Under the pieces are notes generated by a model. It did not search any database. It had not been told where the DNA came from and was given only the letters and a program-made list of their open reading frames with translations. From assembly GCF_040892545.1 (NCBI RefSeq), contig NZ_CP156079.1, forward strand, positions 1,302,001-1,366,000: a stretch of 64,000 nt of DNA, in the 5' to 3' direction. The DNA comes from Paracidovorax avenae. GTDB taxonomy: Bacteria > Pseudomonadota > Gammaproteobacteria > Burkholderiales > Burkholderiaceae_C. Shown here piece by piece: positions 29,201 through 37,693 of the stretch (within the stretch, counting starts at the first letter, position 1; each line of letters begins with the position of its first letter). The position numbers were made by a program, and so were the translations under genes.

Positions 29201-29359
29201 CAGGCTGGGCTCGACGCGGGTGACGACCGCCTTGTAGATGTTGCCCTTGCGTTGTTCGCGTCCCTCGATCTCGATCTCGTAGTCCAGCAGCTTCTGGCCG
29301 TCCACGATGGCGAGGCGCCGTTCTTCGGGCTGCGTGGCATTGATGAGCATCCGCTTCAT
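26237..29359 (-). CDS. rne: Ribonuclease E
   Basis: A 1040-residue endoribonuclease that processes rRNA and tRNA and begins mRNA decay. The start [13 protein letters not shown] is the family N-terminus. An S1 domain covers about residues 36-125; the DNase I-like catalytic region has the metal-binding Asp residues in [10 protein letters not shown] and VIDFIDM; the Zn-link is CPRCDGTG. Residues beyond about 540 are disordered, Ala/Pro-rich with a long Arg/Gly/Glu-rich part ([17 protein letters not shown] and similar), the place where other RNase E proteins bind RNA and degradosome partners. A conserved [15 protein letters not shown] segment near the end may be a partner site (inference). It is divergent from rluC. 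Confidence 0.97.
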   Translation of the reverse strand: MKRMLINATQPEERRLAIVDGQKLLDYEIEIEGREQRKGNIYKAVVTRVEPSLEACFVDYGEDRHGFLPFKEISRQYFAEGVSPSQARINDVIREGQELLVQVEKEERGNKGAALTTFVSLAGRYVVLMPNNPRGGGVSRRIEGEDRAELKEAMDQLEYPKGMSIIARTAGIGRSAPELQWDLNYLLKLWTAIDGAARGGKGAFLIYQESSLVIRAIRDYFNNDIGDILIDTDDIYEQAQQFMSHVMPEHAAKVKRYRDDAALFSRFQIEHQIESAYARTVTLPSGGAIVIDHTEALVSVDVNSARAIKGGDIEETATRTNLEAADEVARQMRLRDLGGLIVIDFIDMEESKNRREVENRLRDALRQDRARVQFGTISKFGLMEMSRQRLKPSLSEGAHIRCPRCDGTGHVRDTEGFSLQILRMIQEESMKDNTAAVHCQVPVEVASFLLNEKRTEIAKIELKQRVSVLMVPNKTMETPKYKLERLKHDDPRLDHIAASYKLAEEMEDPTTVTRRSQEPTNKQTPVIKGVLPDAPAPVAEPRPETQRTAGARNGAHAAAAPAPAQAPAPAPAPAPAAPQEQGFFAWLKSLFGFGPRPAPAPVSAPAAAPAPAPAADAPRDGRRGGRRGGRDGNGGGRDGQRENGAAEGRGRRGERGERPDRAEGEAPRNGRGPRDAEGREGRPARERDRDREGGRENGRDASGRAEGESAPRNGREGREGGRGRERREAGDAPRQQPLGTDAGMAAVAPDVGIEGQGAAPQERGDRGPRNGERRERRERGGDRRPRGEEGQAEFVDTSPMASLPDLDLTGGEAGSPAADSAQGEEPRRERRSRDRYGRDRRERAPREGAEAEAAPVAESTTAQAVQDVGGESPAQEAPRRSYFSQGGGAPVPTGAPVASEASHSETPAEPAQAPASTPVAAPAPAAVAPVATAPAPAPVATPAPAPAAAVPGLPRVQAFELPVDELNRIAESSGLQWVNSDAEKIAAAQAAIAAEPRPVHVPRERPPAVVLDEGPLVLVETRRDLRDLKLPFEQQPSSVA

Positions 29360-29942
29360 GATGCGTTTCCTTCTTCGTATGGGTGCGGGACGCCGCGCAG
29401 CACAGGGTCTGCATGCGTCCCGGGTTCAACCGTTGACACAGGCTCTTCAGGAGCCATGGATGCCAGGGCCGACGCACTGAAACGAAGGGAATTGCCGCTG
29501 AAAGCCAGGCGGCCGCGAAGCTGTTGACTAGCTCGGCAGCCGGGGTGGTGGGGCGTGGATGGGGGCGATGAAGGAAGCGTGCTTTCTGGCCGGGAAGAAT
29601 GTCGCCGGCAGGGCACGCCATGCGGGCGCCTGCGGCATGCGGACGGCCCGCGCCAGGGGCTGCTGCCCCTGCCACAGTGCCATGATCCAAGCCATCAGCG
29701 CCAACATGTTTTCGCTTTGATCCGCGGCAGGGGCGATCTCCGTGGAGAGGCGGCCTGCCGGTTGGGGATTCCGTTTGGGTGTTTCAATTTGTCAGCCGTA
29801 CCGGGCGGCATGCGGGCCTTTGCAGGCAATCGGCCTGCAATCTGCGCGCACGACACCCGTTGGCATCGACCTTCCTGTGCGGCGTGTCGGGTCGGGTGGA
29901 CTAAACTCCAGACAAATCAACCACTTACACAACGTCGCACAG
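29360..29942. other. 583-base rne-rluC divergent region without a gene
   Basis: No convincing coding frame is present; short frames here have non-protein-like composition. E. coli rne has a long 5' leader through which RNase E controls its own mRNA, so a long regulatory leader is plausible for rne here too. A -10-like TAAACT (29902-29907) lies 36 bases before the rluC GTG. I cannot place an rne promoter with confidence. Confidence 0.6.
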
Positions 29943-30974
29943 GTGAAACACATTATAGGGGCCAAACCGGCGCCCGGCCGTCCCCCCGCCGACTCCGAAC
30001 CGGCTGCCGTGGCCGTGCGCTGGATGGAGGTCGATGCCGAGTCCGCGGGGCAGCGGCTGGATAACTTTCTGATACGCGAACTGAAGGGCGTGCCCAAGAC
30101 GCACGTCTACCGCATCATCCGCAGCGGCGAGGTCCGCATCAACAAGGGGCGGGCCGCGGCCGATACCCGCGTCGAGGCCGGCGACGTCGTCCGTGTGCCG
30201 CCGGTGCGCATTTCCGACAAGGTGGCCGCCAGGGCGGAGCGGCCTGCGCCGGCCCGGGAGTTTCCCCTGCTGCTGGAGGACGAGCACCTGATCGCCCTGG
30301 ACAAGCCCGCCGGCGTGGCGGTGCACGGCGGCAGCGGCGTGAGCTTCGGCGTCATCGAGCAACTGCGCCAGGCGCGCCCGCAGGCCCGCTTCCTGGAGCT
30401 GGTGCATCGCCTGGACCGGGAAACCTCGGGCATCCTGCTGGTGGCGAAGAAGCGTTCCGCATTGACGCACCTTCAGGACCAGTTCCGGGAGCGCGAAACC
30501 GGCAAGACCTACCTGGCCCTCGTGGCGGGTGAGTGGCCGGAGCGCCTGAAGGTCATCGACACGCCCCTGCACAAATACCTGCAGGCCGACGGCGAGCGCC
30601 GGGTGCGCGTCACCACCGAGGACGATCCCGACGGCATGCGCTCCATCACGCTGGTCAAGGTGCGCAGCCGCGTGCCGGCCCGGCCGGCCGAGGGGCTGCC
30701 CGCCATGGCGCTGCTGGAGGTGACGATCAAGACCGGCCGCACCCACCAGATCCGGGTGCACCTGGCCAGCCGGGGCCACGCGATCGTGGGCGACGACAAA
30801 TATGGCGACTTCGATCTGAACCGCCGCGTCCAGAAGCACGGGCTGCGCCGCATGTTCCTGCATGCATGGCGGTTACAGTTCAGCCACCCCGCCAGCGGAG
30901 AGCGCATCGAACTGCATGCCGAACTGCCGGCGGAGCTGTCCGGCTTCCTCCCCGCCGCTCCCGCTCCCACCTGA
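29943..30974 (+). CDS. rluC: 23S rRNA pseudouridine synthase RluC
   Basis: A 343-residue RluA-family enzyme that makes pseudouridines in 23S rRNA (positions 955, 2504 and 2580 in E. coli). An S4 RNA-binding domain comes first (about 30-95: GQRLDNFLIRELKG, RIIRSGEVRINKGRA). The catalytic domain has the active-site Asp in LVHRLDRETSGILLVAK and TGRTHQIRVHLASRGHAIVGD. The start is taken as GTG 29943 (VKHIIGAKP), since more upstream codons give unconserved sequence; a later start cannot be excluded. The rne-rluC divergent pairing is common in proteobacteria. Confidence 0.94.
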   Translation: MKHIIGAKPAPGRPPADSEPAAVAVRWMEVDAESAGQRLDNFLIRELKGVPKTHVYRIIRSGEVRINKGRAAADTRVEAGDVVRVPPVRISDKVAARAERPAPAREFPLLLEDEHLIALDKPAGVAVHGGSGVSFGVIEQLRQARPQARFLELVHRLDRETSGILLVAKKRSALTHLQDQFRERETGKTYLALVAGEWPERLKVIDTPLHKYLQADGERRVRVTTEDDPDGMRSITLVKVRSRVPARPAEGLPAMALLEVTIKTGRTHQIRVHLASRGHAIVGDDKYGDFDLNRRVQKHGLRRMFLHAWRLQFSHPASGERIELHAELPAELSGFLPAAPAPT

Positions 30975-30987
30975 CGCCCGCCGCTCC

Positions 30988-31656
30988 ATGTCCGCCACCC
31001 GTGCCCGCCGCTTCGATCTCATCGCCTTCGACTGGGATGGGACCCTGTTCGACTCCACCGCCATCATCGTGCGCTGCATCCAGGATGCCGTGCGCGACGT
31101 GGGCGGGCAGGTGCCCAGCGACCGCGACGCCGCCTGGGTGATCGGCATGGGGCTGATGGAGGCGCTGGCGCATGCCGCCCCCCACGTGCCGCGCGAAAAG
31201 CATGCGGAGTTGCGCGCCCGCTACGGCTACCACTATGCGCGCCACCAGAACGACCTGAGCCTCTTCGGGGGGGTGTTGCCGATGCTGGAGGACCTGCGCG
31301 CCTCCGGCCACCTGCTGGCCGTGGCCACCGGCAAGAGCCGGCGGGGGCTCGATGAAGTCCTGCACACGGTCTCGCTGCGGGGCATGTTCGACGGCTCCCG
31401 GACGGCCGATGAAACCGCCAGCAAGCCGCATCCCCTGATGTTGCACGAGTTGATGGCGGAATTCGGCGTGCCGCCCGAGCGGCTGCTGATGATCGGCGAC
31501 ACCACCCACGACCTGCAGATGGCCCGCTCGGCCGGCTGCGCCAGCGTGGGGGTGAGTTACGGAGCGCACGAGCCCTCCGGATTCCATGCGCTGGAGCCGC
31601 TGCATGTCGCCCATTCCGTGGCCGATCTGCACGATTGGCTGGTGCGCAACGGCTGA
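30988..31656 (+). CDS. HAD-superfamily phosphatase (phosphoglycolate phosphatase-like)
   Basis: A 222-residue haloacid dehalogenase-type hydrolase. Motif I is AFDWDGTLFDS (nucleophile Asp), motif II lies in VATGKSRRGLD, and motifs III and IV are KPHP and GDTTHDLQMARSAG. The helical cap between motifs I and II is of subclass I, like Gph. The substrate is not certain. It follows rluC by 13 bases and is followed by the Rieske gene in 29 bases, suggesting an operon rluC-HAD-Rieske-S49 peptidase. Confidence 0.88.
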   Translation: MSATRARRFDLIAFDWDGTLFDSTAIIVRCIQDAVRDVGGQVPSDRDAAWVIGMGLMEALAHAAPHVPREKHAELRARYGYHYARHQNDLSLFGGVLPMLEDLRASGHLLAVATGKSRRGLDEVLHTVSLRGMFDGSRTADETASKPHPLMLHELMAEFGVPPERLLMIGDTTHDLQMARSAGCASVGVSYGAHEPSGFHALEPLHVAHSVADLHDWLVRNG

Positions 31657-31685
31657 TTGCCCGGTGTGCTGCTGGAGGATCGAAC

Positions 31686-32063
31686 ATGACCGACGCCCCG
31701 GGACCGGCCATTCCCCTGTGCCCGAGCGATGCCCTGCGGGAGGGCGGCGACGCCGTTCCATTCGATGTCGTGTGGGCCGGGCAGTCCTGCCGCGCCTTCG
31801 CCATCCGCTACCAGGGGCAGGTCCATGCCTACCTGAACCAGTGCACCCATGTGCCCATGGAGATGGATTGGCAGCCCAACCGTTTCTTCGATGACACCGG
31901 GAACTGGCTGCTTTGTGCCTCGCACGGCGCGGCCTACCGCCCCGACACCGGCGCATGCGCGGGCGGCCCCTGCCGTGGCGGACTCGTGAAGATCGCAATT
32001 TCGGAAGAGTCCGGAGTGGTGCGCTGGCATACTGGGTCCCAGTTGCAACCCGTGGAATTTTGA
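31686..32063 (+). CDS. Rieske [2Fe-2S] domain protein
   Basis: A 125-residue single-domain Rieske protein. Ligands are visible as the C-x-H pair CTH (residue about 53) and CASH (about 79), spaced as usual. No membrane segment or catalytic partner domain is present, so it resembles the ferredoxin-like small subunits of dioxygenase systems or stand-alone Rieske proteins found next to HAD and S49 genes in beta-proteobacteria. The redox partner is unknown. Confidence 0.87.
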   Translation: MTDAPGPAIPLCPSDALREGGDAVPFDVVWAGQSCRAFAIRYQGQVHAYLNQCTHVPMEMDWQPNRFFDDTGNWLLCASHGAAYRPDTGACAGGPCRGGLVKIAISEESGVVRWHTGSQLQPVEF

Positions 32064-32071
32064 GACATCCC

Positions 32072-33124
32072 ATGACCGATCCGACCCGGAAAGAACCCTC
32101 CGGCCTGGAAGCTGATCCGTCGCCCACGCCTGATCTGTGGGCCAAGAGTGCTCCTGAAAATATAGCTAAAGATGCGCCGTCCGCGACCGTGAAGGCCCCC
32201 GGCTGGGAGCGGGACGTGCTGGAAAAGCTTGTATTCGCCACCCTCGCCGAGCAGCGCTCCGCACGTCGCTGGCGTGTTTTCACCCGCATGGCGTGGCTGG
32301 TTTTCCTGGTCGCCGTGGCCTGGGTGTTGCTTGCGCGCGACGTTGCGGCGCCCAGCAAAAGCACGCCCCACACGGCCGTGGTGGACATCAAGGGCGAGAT
32401 CGCGTCCGGTGCCGAGGCGAGCGCGGAATTCGTGGTCGCTGCCATGCGCAGCGCGTTCGAGGATTCCGGCTCCCAGGCCGTCGTGCTGCTCATCAACTCC
32501 CCGGGCGGCAGCCCCGTGCAGGCCGGCATCATCAACGACGAGATCATCCGGCTCAAGGCCAAGTACAACAAGCCCGTCTATGCAGTGGTCGAGGAAACCT
32601 GCGCGTCGGCCGCCTACTACATCGCGGCCGGCGCCGACCAGATCTTCGTGGACAAGGCCAGCATCGTGGGCAGCATCGGCGTGCTGATGGATGGGTTCGG
32701 CTTCACCGGCACGATGGAGAAGCTCGGCGTGGAGCGCCGCCTGCTGACGGCGGGCGAGAACAAGGGCTTCCTCGATCCATTCAGCCCGATGTCCGAGAAG
32801 CAGCGCACCTATGCGCAGACCATGCTCGACCAGATCCACCAGCAGTTCATCCACGTGGTGCAGAAAGGGCGGGGCGATCGCCTCAAGCCCACGGCGGACA
32901 CGTTCAGCGGCCTGTTCTGGACGGGCCAGCAGGCCGTCGACATGGGGCTCGCCGACCACCTGGGCAACCTCGATTACGTGGCCCGCGAGGTCGTCAAGGC
33001 CGAGGACATCATCGACTACACGCGCCGGGACAACGTGGCCGAACGCCTGGTGAAGAAGTTCGGCGCCGCCATGGGCGAAACCGCCATCCGCGCCCTGGGT
33101 GCCAGCCTGCCGGCCGTGCGCTGA
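32072..33124 (+). CDS. sppA: S49-family signal peptide peptidase, SppA-like
   Basis: A 350-residue membrane-anchored serine peptidase with one transmembrane helix (about residues 73-88) after an 70-residue cytoplasmic tail, and a short single-unit SppA catalytic domain. The nucleophile Ser is in EETCASAAYYIAAGAD and the general-base Lys is expected in LLTAGENKG, by analogy with Bacillus SppA. LINSPGGSPVQAG is the conserved oxyanion-region motif. It likely degrades cleaved signal peptides in the inner membrane. It starts eight bases after the Rieske stop. Confidence 0.93.
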   Translation: MTDPTRKEPSGLEADPSPTPDLWAKSAPENIAKDAPSATVKAPGWERDVLEKLVFATLAEQRSARRWRVFTRMAWLVFLVAVAWVLLARDVAAPSKSTPHTAVVDIKGEIASGAEASAEFVVAAMRSAFEDSGSQAVVLLINSPGGSPVQAGIINDEIIRLKAKYNKPVYAVVEETCASAAYYIAAGADQIFVDKASIVGSIGVLMDGFGFTGTMEKLGVERRLLTAGENKGFLDPFSPMSEKQRTYAQTMLDQIHQQFIHVVQKGRGDRLKPTADTFSGLFWTGQQAVDMGLADHLGNLDYVAREVVKAEDIIDYTRRDNVAERLVKKFGAAMGETAIRALGASLPAVR

Positions 33125-33147
33125 ACAGGCGGGTTTCCCTCCAGTAC

Positions 33148-33173
33148 AAAGAGGCGCCGCGGCGCCTCTTTTT
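33148..33173 (+). terminator. Terminator between sppA and the RsmI-family gene
   Basis: GAGGCGCCGCGGCGCCTC (33151-33168) is a perfect 18-base palindrome followed by five T and preceded by three A, 24 bases after the sppA stop. It could also serve the converging minus-strand gene. Confidence 0.85.
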
Positions 33174-33196
33174 CGTTGCCGCCGAGGCTGCAGGCC

Positions 33197-34024
33197 TCAA
33201 CGCCCGATGGCGAACACCACGGGCGTGCGGCTGTCCAGCATCTCGGGCTGCTGGCGCCAGTGGCGCACGAGCTGGCTGGCCGTGCGGGCGCTGGCCAGGG
33301 TCAGGCCGCTGGCAAATGCCAGCCGGGTGTGGGGTTGCAGCGTCTTGACCAGGGCCTGCCACAGCGCGGGGTTGCGGTAGGGCGTTTCGATGAACAGCTG
33401 CGTCTGCCCCTGCCGCAGCGCCAGCGCCTCCAGTTCCCGGATGCGCTGCGCGCGCTGGGCCGCATCCTGAGGCAGGTAGCCATTGAACGCGAAGTTCTGG
33501 CCGTTGAGGCCGCTGGCCGCCAGGGCGAGCAGCAGCGAGACGGGTCCGGTCAGCGGTTCCACGCGCACGCCGAGGTCATGGGCCGCGCGCACCACGGAAC
33601 TGCCGGGGTCCGCCACGGCGGGCATGCCTGCCTCGCTGACCAACCCCATGTCGTGGCCTGCCATCGCCGGTCCCAGCAACGGGCCGGCATCGAAGCCGGC
33701 CGCGCCGCCCGAGGCGCCCTGGTGGTCCCCCTTCTTGTGGACCTCGCGTGGCAACTCGGTGATGGACTGTCCCTGCAGCGGTGCTGCCAGCGGATGGAGC
33801 GCATCGATGCGCTTGAGATAGGCGCGCGTACTCTTCGCGTTCTCGCAGATCCAGTGGGTGATGCCTGCCGCCTTCCGCAGGGTGCCTGCGGGAAGCGCAT
33901 CCTCCAGCGGCGCCTGTTCATCGCATCCGAAATCCAGGGGAGCCGGAACGAGATACAGCGTGCCGCGCTGCCGGGGCGTGCCGGTCGCCTCGGGCGGCAG
34001 GGTGGGGTGGGCCTGCTCCGTCAT
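33197..34024 (-). CDS. RsmI-family (tetrapyrrole-methylase fold) SAM methyltransferase
   Basis: A 275-residue protein of the SIRT/tetrapyrrole methylase fold, like 16S rRNA 2'-O-methyltransferase RsmI. Supporting segments are TLYLVPAPL near the N-terminus, GLVSEAGMPAVADPGSSVVRAAHDLG (the SAM-binding loop region of RsmI) and PLTGPVSLLLALAASGLNGQNFAFNGYLP. It lacks the first RsmI segment seen in full-length enzymes, and beta-proteobacteria usually have a separate rsmI, so it may be a paralogue with a different target. It overlaps maf by four bases on the same strand. Confidence 0.82.
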   Translation of the reverse strand: MTEQAHPTLPPEATGTPRQRGTLYLVPAPLDFGCDEQAPLEDALPAGTLRKAAGITHWICENAKSTRAYLKRIDALHPLAAPLQGQSITELPREVHKKGDHQGASGGAAGFDAGPLLGPAMAGHDMGLVSEAGMPAVADPGSSVVRAAHDLGVRVEPLTGPVSLLLALAASGLNGQNFAFNGYLPQDAAQRAQRIRELEALALRQGQTQLFIETPYRNPALWQALVKTLQPHTRLAFASGLTLASARTASQLVRHWRQQPEMLDSRTPVVFAIGR

Positions 34025-34620
34025 GGCAGCACCATGCCCGCGTCGCGCAGCATGCGGCAGGTGCGTATCAGCGGCAGGCCCACCAGTGCCGTGGGGTCGT
34101 CGCTCACGATGGCGTCCAGCAGGCTGATGCCCAGGCCTTCGCTCTTGGCGCTGCCCGCGCAGTCATAGGGCTGCTCGGCACGCAGGTAGCGCTCGATCTC
34201 CTCGTCCGTGAGATCCCGGAAGCGCACTTCCACCGGCGCGAGATCCGTGGCCTCGAAGCCCGTGGCAGCGCAGGCCACGGTCACGGCCGTCTGGAACACC
34301 ACGGTCCGGCCGCGCATGCACTGCAGCTGGGCTACCGCCCGCTCATGGGTGCCCGGCTTGCCCAGCGGGGTGCCGGACAGGTCCGCCACCTGGTCGGAAC
34401 CGATGACGACCGCATCGGGGTGGCGCAGGGCCACGGCGCGCGCCTTGGCCTGCGCGAGCCGCAGGGCCAGATCGCGTGGCGACTCGCCGGGGCGGGGGGT
34501 TTCGTCCACATCGGGCGCGGAAACGTCGAAAGGCACTCCCAGCCGGGCGAGCAGTTCGCGCCGATAGCGGGAGGTGGAGCCCAGTACCAGCGGGCGGAGA
34601 GGGGAGGCGGGGGCAGACAT
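34021..34620 (-). CDS. maf: Maf-family nucleotide pyrophosphatase (YceF-like)
   Basis: A 199-residue house-cleaning pyrophosphatase that hydrolyses non-canonical nucleoside triphosphates. The N-terminal LVLGSTSRYRRELLARLGVPF and the catalytic-loop motif SDQVADLSGTPLGKPGTHERA identify the Maf family; the position next to yceD-rpmF and the sequence fit the YceF (7-methyl-GTP) subfamily. It is divergent from yceD, with only 26 bases between the two start codons. Confidence 0.93.
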   Translation of the reverse strand: MSAPASPLRPLVLGSTSRYRRELLARLGVPFDVSAPDVDETPRPGESPRDLALRLAQAKARAVALRHPDAVVIGSDQVADLSGTPLGKPGTHERAVAQLQCMRGRTVVFQTAVTVACAATGFEATDLAPVEVRFRDLTDEEIERYLRAEQPYDCAGSAKSEGLGISLLDAIVSDDPTALVGLPLIRTCRMLRDAGMVLP

Positions 34621-34648
34621 GGCGGCGATTCTCTTACACTGCCGCCAT
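34619..34648. repeat. Inverted repeat linking the maf and yceD start codons
   Basis: ATGGCGGC (34619-34626) and GCCGCCAT (34641-34648) are exact inverted copies. The outer ends are the start codons of maf (minus) and yceD (plus). A -10-like TACACT at 34635-34640 would place a transcription start at or next to the yceD ATG. Confidence 0.5.
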
Positions 34649-35198
34649 GACCAAGGAATTCTCTCCCCAGCGCCTCGACGTCAAGGCATTCGCGCAGGCG
34701 GGCGGTCATCTGTCCGGCCACGATTCGCTCCTGAAATACGAGCGGCTGGCGCAGGAGGCCAAAGGGCTGCACCCTGACCTGCTCGTGGACTGGACGGCCG
34801 ATGGCGAAGTGCGGACCACGCACGGCATCGGCGGCCAGGTATGGCTGCGCCTGCGTGTGCGCGCTGCTTTCCCCATGACCTGCCAGCGCTGCCTCGGGCC
34901 GGTGGACGTCCCCCTGGAGGTCGATCGCGAGTTCCGGTTCGTCGCCGACGAAGCGACCGCCGAGGCGCTCGACGACGAGAGCGAGGAAGACCTGCTGGCC
35001 CTGAGCCGCGAATTCAACCTGCGCGAACTGATCGAGGACGAACTCCTCATGGCGCTGCCGCTCGTGCCCCGGCACGACGAATGCCCTTCCCCCGTGCGGA
35101 TGGCCTCCAGCGACGAGGATTTCGAGGAGGCCAGCGCGGACAAGCCGAATCCCTTCGCGGCGCTCGCATCCCTCAAGACCGGCAAGCCTGGGGGTTGA
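34647..35198 (+). CDS. yceD: DUF177/YceD family protein
   Basis: A 183-residue acidic protein of the YceD (DUF177) family, always found next to rpmF. Landmarks are LDVKAFAQAGGHLSG, MTCQRCLGPVDVPLEV (a CxxC pair), and a C-terminal HDEC that may complete a metal site. It is linked to 23S rRNA accumulation in some organisms, but no biochemical role is proven. It is the first gene of the rpmF-fab series. Confidence 0.9.
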   Translation: MTKEFSPQRLDVKAFAQAGGHLSGHDSLLKYERLAQEAKGLHPDLLVDWTADGEVRTTHGIGGQVWLRLRVRAAFPMTCQRCLGPVDVPLEVDREFRFVADEATAEALDDESEEDLLALSREFNLRELIEDELLMALPLVPRHDECPSPVRMASSDEDFEEASADKPNPFAALASLKTGKPGG

Positions 35199-35207
35199 AA
35201 AACCATT

Positions 35208-35218
35208 TGGGCTATAAT
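35208..35218 (+). promoter_or_regulatory. rpmF promoter -10 region
   Basis: TGGGCTATAAT with a perfect TATAAT at 35213-35218, 85 bases before rpmF. A TTGAAA at 35195-35200 is too close to act as a normal -35. The motif is identical to that before rpsT. Confidence 0.6.
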
Positions 35219-35302
35219 CATGGGCTTCGCGCGAATCCCCTCGTGTCTTCAATGGGCTGATCGCGTTTTTACCAACCCACCCTTTCAAGACCAGGAGCCA
35301 CC

Positions 35303-35485
35303 ATGGCTGTTCAACAGAACAAAAAGTCCCCCTCCAAGCGCGGCATGCACCGTTCGCACAACGCCCTGAACGTGCCCGGCATCGCTGTCGAGCCCACCAC
35401 CGGCGAAACCCACCTGCGCCACCACATCAGCCCCAACGGCTTCTACCGTGGCCGCCAGGTGCTGAAGAACAAGTCCGAAGCCTGA
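35303..35485 (+). CDS. rpmF: 50S ribosomal protein L32
   Basis: A 60-residue basic ribosomal protein with the L32 signature [20 protein letters not shown] and the tail [18 protein letters not shown]. It lacks the zinc-binding cysteines found in some L32 proteins, so it is the C-minus type. A good ribosome-binding site (CCAGGAG) lies six bases before the start. The gene is followed by a terminator-like hairpin before plsX. Confidence 0.97.
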   Translation: MAVQQNKKSPSKRGMHRSHNALNVPGIAVEPTTGETHLRHHISPNGFYRGRQVLKNKSEA

Positions 35486-35500
35486 TCTTCGCCCGCGCAC

Positions 35501-35541
35501 CGAGGCCCGCTGCTACACATGCGGTAGCGCGGGCCTTTGTT
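35501..35541 (+). terminator. Terminator/attenuator between rpmF and plsX
   Basis: AGGCCCGC (35502-35509) pairs with GCGGGCCT (35528-35535), with an inner GCTAC/GTAGC stem, followed by TTTGTTTT. It probably ends most rpmF transcripts while allowing some read-through into plsX. Confidence 0.75.
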
Positions 35542-35596
35542 TTGTCCGCTGTTTCTTTTTCCGGATCCCGCTCGCGTGCGATCCGGCGAGTCGCCC

Positions 35597-36631
35597 ATGA
35601 TCACACTGGCTGTTGACTGCATGGGGGGCGATCACGGCCCCCGCGTCACGCTGGCGGCCTGCCGCCAATTCCTCGAACACCATCCGCAAGCGCGGCTGCT
35701 GCTGGTGGGCCAGCCCGAGAGCCTGGGCGGGTTCGCGCACGAGCGCGCGCAGATCGTCCCGGCCAGCGAGGTTGTCACGATGGACGATCCCGTGGAGGTG
35801 GCCCTGCGCCGCAAGAAGGACTCCTCCATGCGCGTGGCGATCCAGCAGGTGAAGGACGGCGCAGCCCAGGTCGCCGTGTCGGCGGGCAATACCGGCGCGC
35901 TGATGGCGATTGCGCGCTACCTCCTGAAGACCCTGGACGGCATCGACCGGCCCGCCATCGCCACCCAGATGCCCAATGCCCGGGGCGGTGCGACCACGGT
36001 GCTGGATCTTGGCGCCAACGTGGATTGCAGCGCCGAGCACCTGTTGCAGTTCGCCGTCATGGGCGCGGCCCTGGTGTCGGCACTGCACGAGGGCACGGAA
36101 GAACCCGCGGTCGGACTGCTCAACATTGGCGAAGAGGTCATCAAGGGCAACGAAGTCATCAAGCGCACCGGCGAGCTGCTGCGTTCCGCGGCCGAATCCG
36201 GCGACCTGAACTTCTATGGCAACGTGGAAGGCAATGACATCTTCAAGGGCACGGTGGACATCGTCGTGTGTGACGGTTTCGTGGGCAACGTGGCGCTCAA
36301 GGCCAGCGAGGGGGTCGCATCGATGATCGTCGGCGCGCTCAAGCAGGAGTTCAAGCGCGGCATCTTCACGAAAATCGCGGCAGTTGTGGCCTATCCGGTG
36401 CTATCTGCGCTGATGCGGCGCATGGACCACCGGCGCTACAACGGTGCGGCGCTGCTCGGGCTGCGGGGGCTTGTCTTCAAGAGCCACGGGTCGGCTGACA
36501 TATTGGCGTTCGAGCAGGCTTTGATCCGCGCGTATGATGCGGCCCGCAACAACCTGCTCGATCGAGTCCGTTCGCGGGTTGCGCATGCCGCGCCCCTGCT
36601 GGGGCCCGCCGCCGCGCAGCCGTCGCCCTGA
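35597..36631 (+). CDS. plsX: Phosphate acyltransferase PlsX
   Basis: A 344-residue enzyme that makes acyl-phosphate from acyl-ACP for phospholipid synthesis. The N-terminus [14 protein letters not shown] and the segments [24 protein letters not shown] and FKSHGSAD are diagnostic. ATG 35597 gives the family start; the longer frame would run through the rpmF terminator. It opens the plsX-fabH-fabD-fabG-acpP-fabF series. Confidence 0.97.
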   Translation: MITLAVDCMGGDHGPRVTLAACRQFLEHHPQARLLLVGQPESLGGFAHERAQIVPASEVVTMDDPVEVALRRKKDSSMRVAIQQVKDGAAQVAVSAGNTGALMAIARYLLKTLDGIDRPAIATQMPNARGGATTVLDLGANVDCSAEHLLQFAVMGAALVSALHEGTEEPAVGLLNIGEEVIKGNEVIKRTGELLRSAAESGDLNFYGNVEGNDIFKGTVDIVVCDGFVGNVALKASEGVASMIVGALKQEFKRGIFTKIAAVVAYPVLSALMRRMDHRRYNGAALLGLRGLVFKSHGSADILAFEQALIRAYDAARNNLLDRVRSRVAHAAPLLGPAAAQPSP

Positions 36632-36654
36632 CGGACCGTTTCGGGCCCCAATGA

Positions 36655-37632
36655 ATGAGCCGTTATTCCCGCATCACAGGCACCGGCAGCAACCTGCCCC
36701 CGCGCCGTCTGACCAATGCCGACCTCGTGGCCGAACTGGCCGGGCGGGGCGTTGAGACCTCGGACCAGTGGATCGTGGAGCGCACGGGCATCCGCGCCCG
36801 GCATTTCGCCGAGCGGGACGTGTGCAGCAGCGATCTGGGGCTGGAGGCAGCGCGGCAGGCGCTGGATGCCGCGGGCGTGCAGCCTGCGGACATCGACCTC
36901 ATCATCGTCGCCACGTCCACGCCGGACATGGTCTTCCCTTCCACCGCGTGCATCCTCCAGAACAAGCTGGGCGCCAATGGCTGCCCTGCATTCGACGTGC
37001 AGGCAGTGTGCAGCGGCTTCATCTACGCGCTGACGGTGGCGGATTCCATGATCCGCTCGGGCGCGGCCCGCCGCGCCCTCGTCGTGGGCGCCGAAGTGTT
37101 CAGCCGGCTGCTCGATTTCAACGACCGCACCACCTGCGTGCTGTTCGGCGACGGTGCAGGTGCCGTGGTCCTGGAGGCCTCCGAGACGCCCGGAATCCTT
37201 GCGAGCGACCTGCATGCAGACGGCAGGCACGTCGGCATCCTGTGTGTGCCGGGCAACGTGTACGGCGGCGAGATCCTCGGCGATCCGCTGCTCAAGATGG
37301 ACGGCCAGGCCGTTTTCAAGCTGGCCGTGGGCGTGCTCGACAAGGCGGCCCGCGCCGTGCTGGACAAGGCCGGCCTGAAGGAGTCGGACGTGGACTGGCT
37401 GGTTCCCCACCAGGCCAACATCCGCATCATGCAGGGCACGGCCAAAAAGCTGGGCCTGCCGATGGACAAGGTGGTGGTCACGGTGGACCAGCACGGCAAC
37501 ACGTCGGCCGCATCCATTCCCCTGGCGCTCGACCATGCTGTGCGCTCCGGCCAGGCCCGCCCCGGCCAGAACCTGCTGCTCGAAGGCGTGGGTGGCGGCT
37601 TCACCTGGGGCGCCGTGCTGCTCACGCTCTGA
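36655..37632 (+). CDS. fabH: 3-oxoacyl-ACP synthase III (KAS III)
   Basis: A 325-residue thiolase-fold enzyme that starts fatty-acid synthesis by condensing acetyl-CoA with malonyl-ACP. The catalytic triad is visible as Cys in [14 protein letters not shown], His in [10 protein letters not shown] and Asn in [13 protein letters not shown]. The C-terminal [13 protein letters not shown] is family-typical. The start ATG 36655 is four bases after another ATG in a different frame. It follows plsX by 23 bases. Confidence 0.97.
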   Translation: MSRYSRITGTGSNLPPRRLTNADLVAELAGRGVETSDQWIVERTGIRARHFAERDVCSSDLGLEAARQALDAAGVQPADIDLIIVATSTPDMVFPSTACILQNKLGANGCPAFDVQAVCSGFIYALTVADSMIRSGAARRALVVGAEVFSRLLDFNDRTTCVLFGDGAGAVVLEASETPGILASDLHADGRHVGILCVPGNVYGGEILGDPLLKMDGQAVFKLAVGVLDKAARAVLDKAGLKESDVDWLVPHQANIRIMQGTAKKLGLPMDKVVVTVDQHGNTSAASIPLALDHAVRSGQARPGQNLLLEGVGGGFTWGAVLLTL

Positions 37633-37693
37633 GGCCTGCCGCGGCCCGCGCCGAAGCGTGGCCCCGGTGCCTCCCATGACCTGAATTTCCCTC

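Noticed and set aside
26144..29527. Very long plus-strand open frame antisense to rne
   Set aside because: Its composition mirrors RNase E codon structure in a GC-rich genome, it has no recognisable domain, and rne is unmistakable on the other strand.
29356..29616. Small 86-residue frame upstream of rne
   Set aside because: Ser/Pro/Arg-rich, no ribosome-binding site or homology features; more likely leader RNA.
36820..36840. VCSSDL in FabH, identical to a common sequencing-adapter translation artefact
   Set aside because: The DNA uses AGC codons for both Ser, whereas the adapter would read TCT TCC, and the flanking protein is normal FabH. It is a coincidence.
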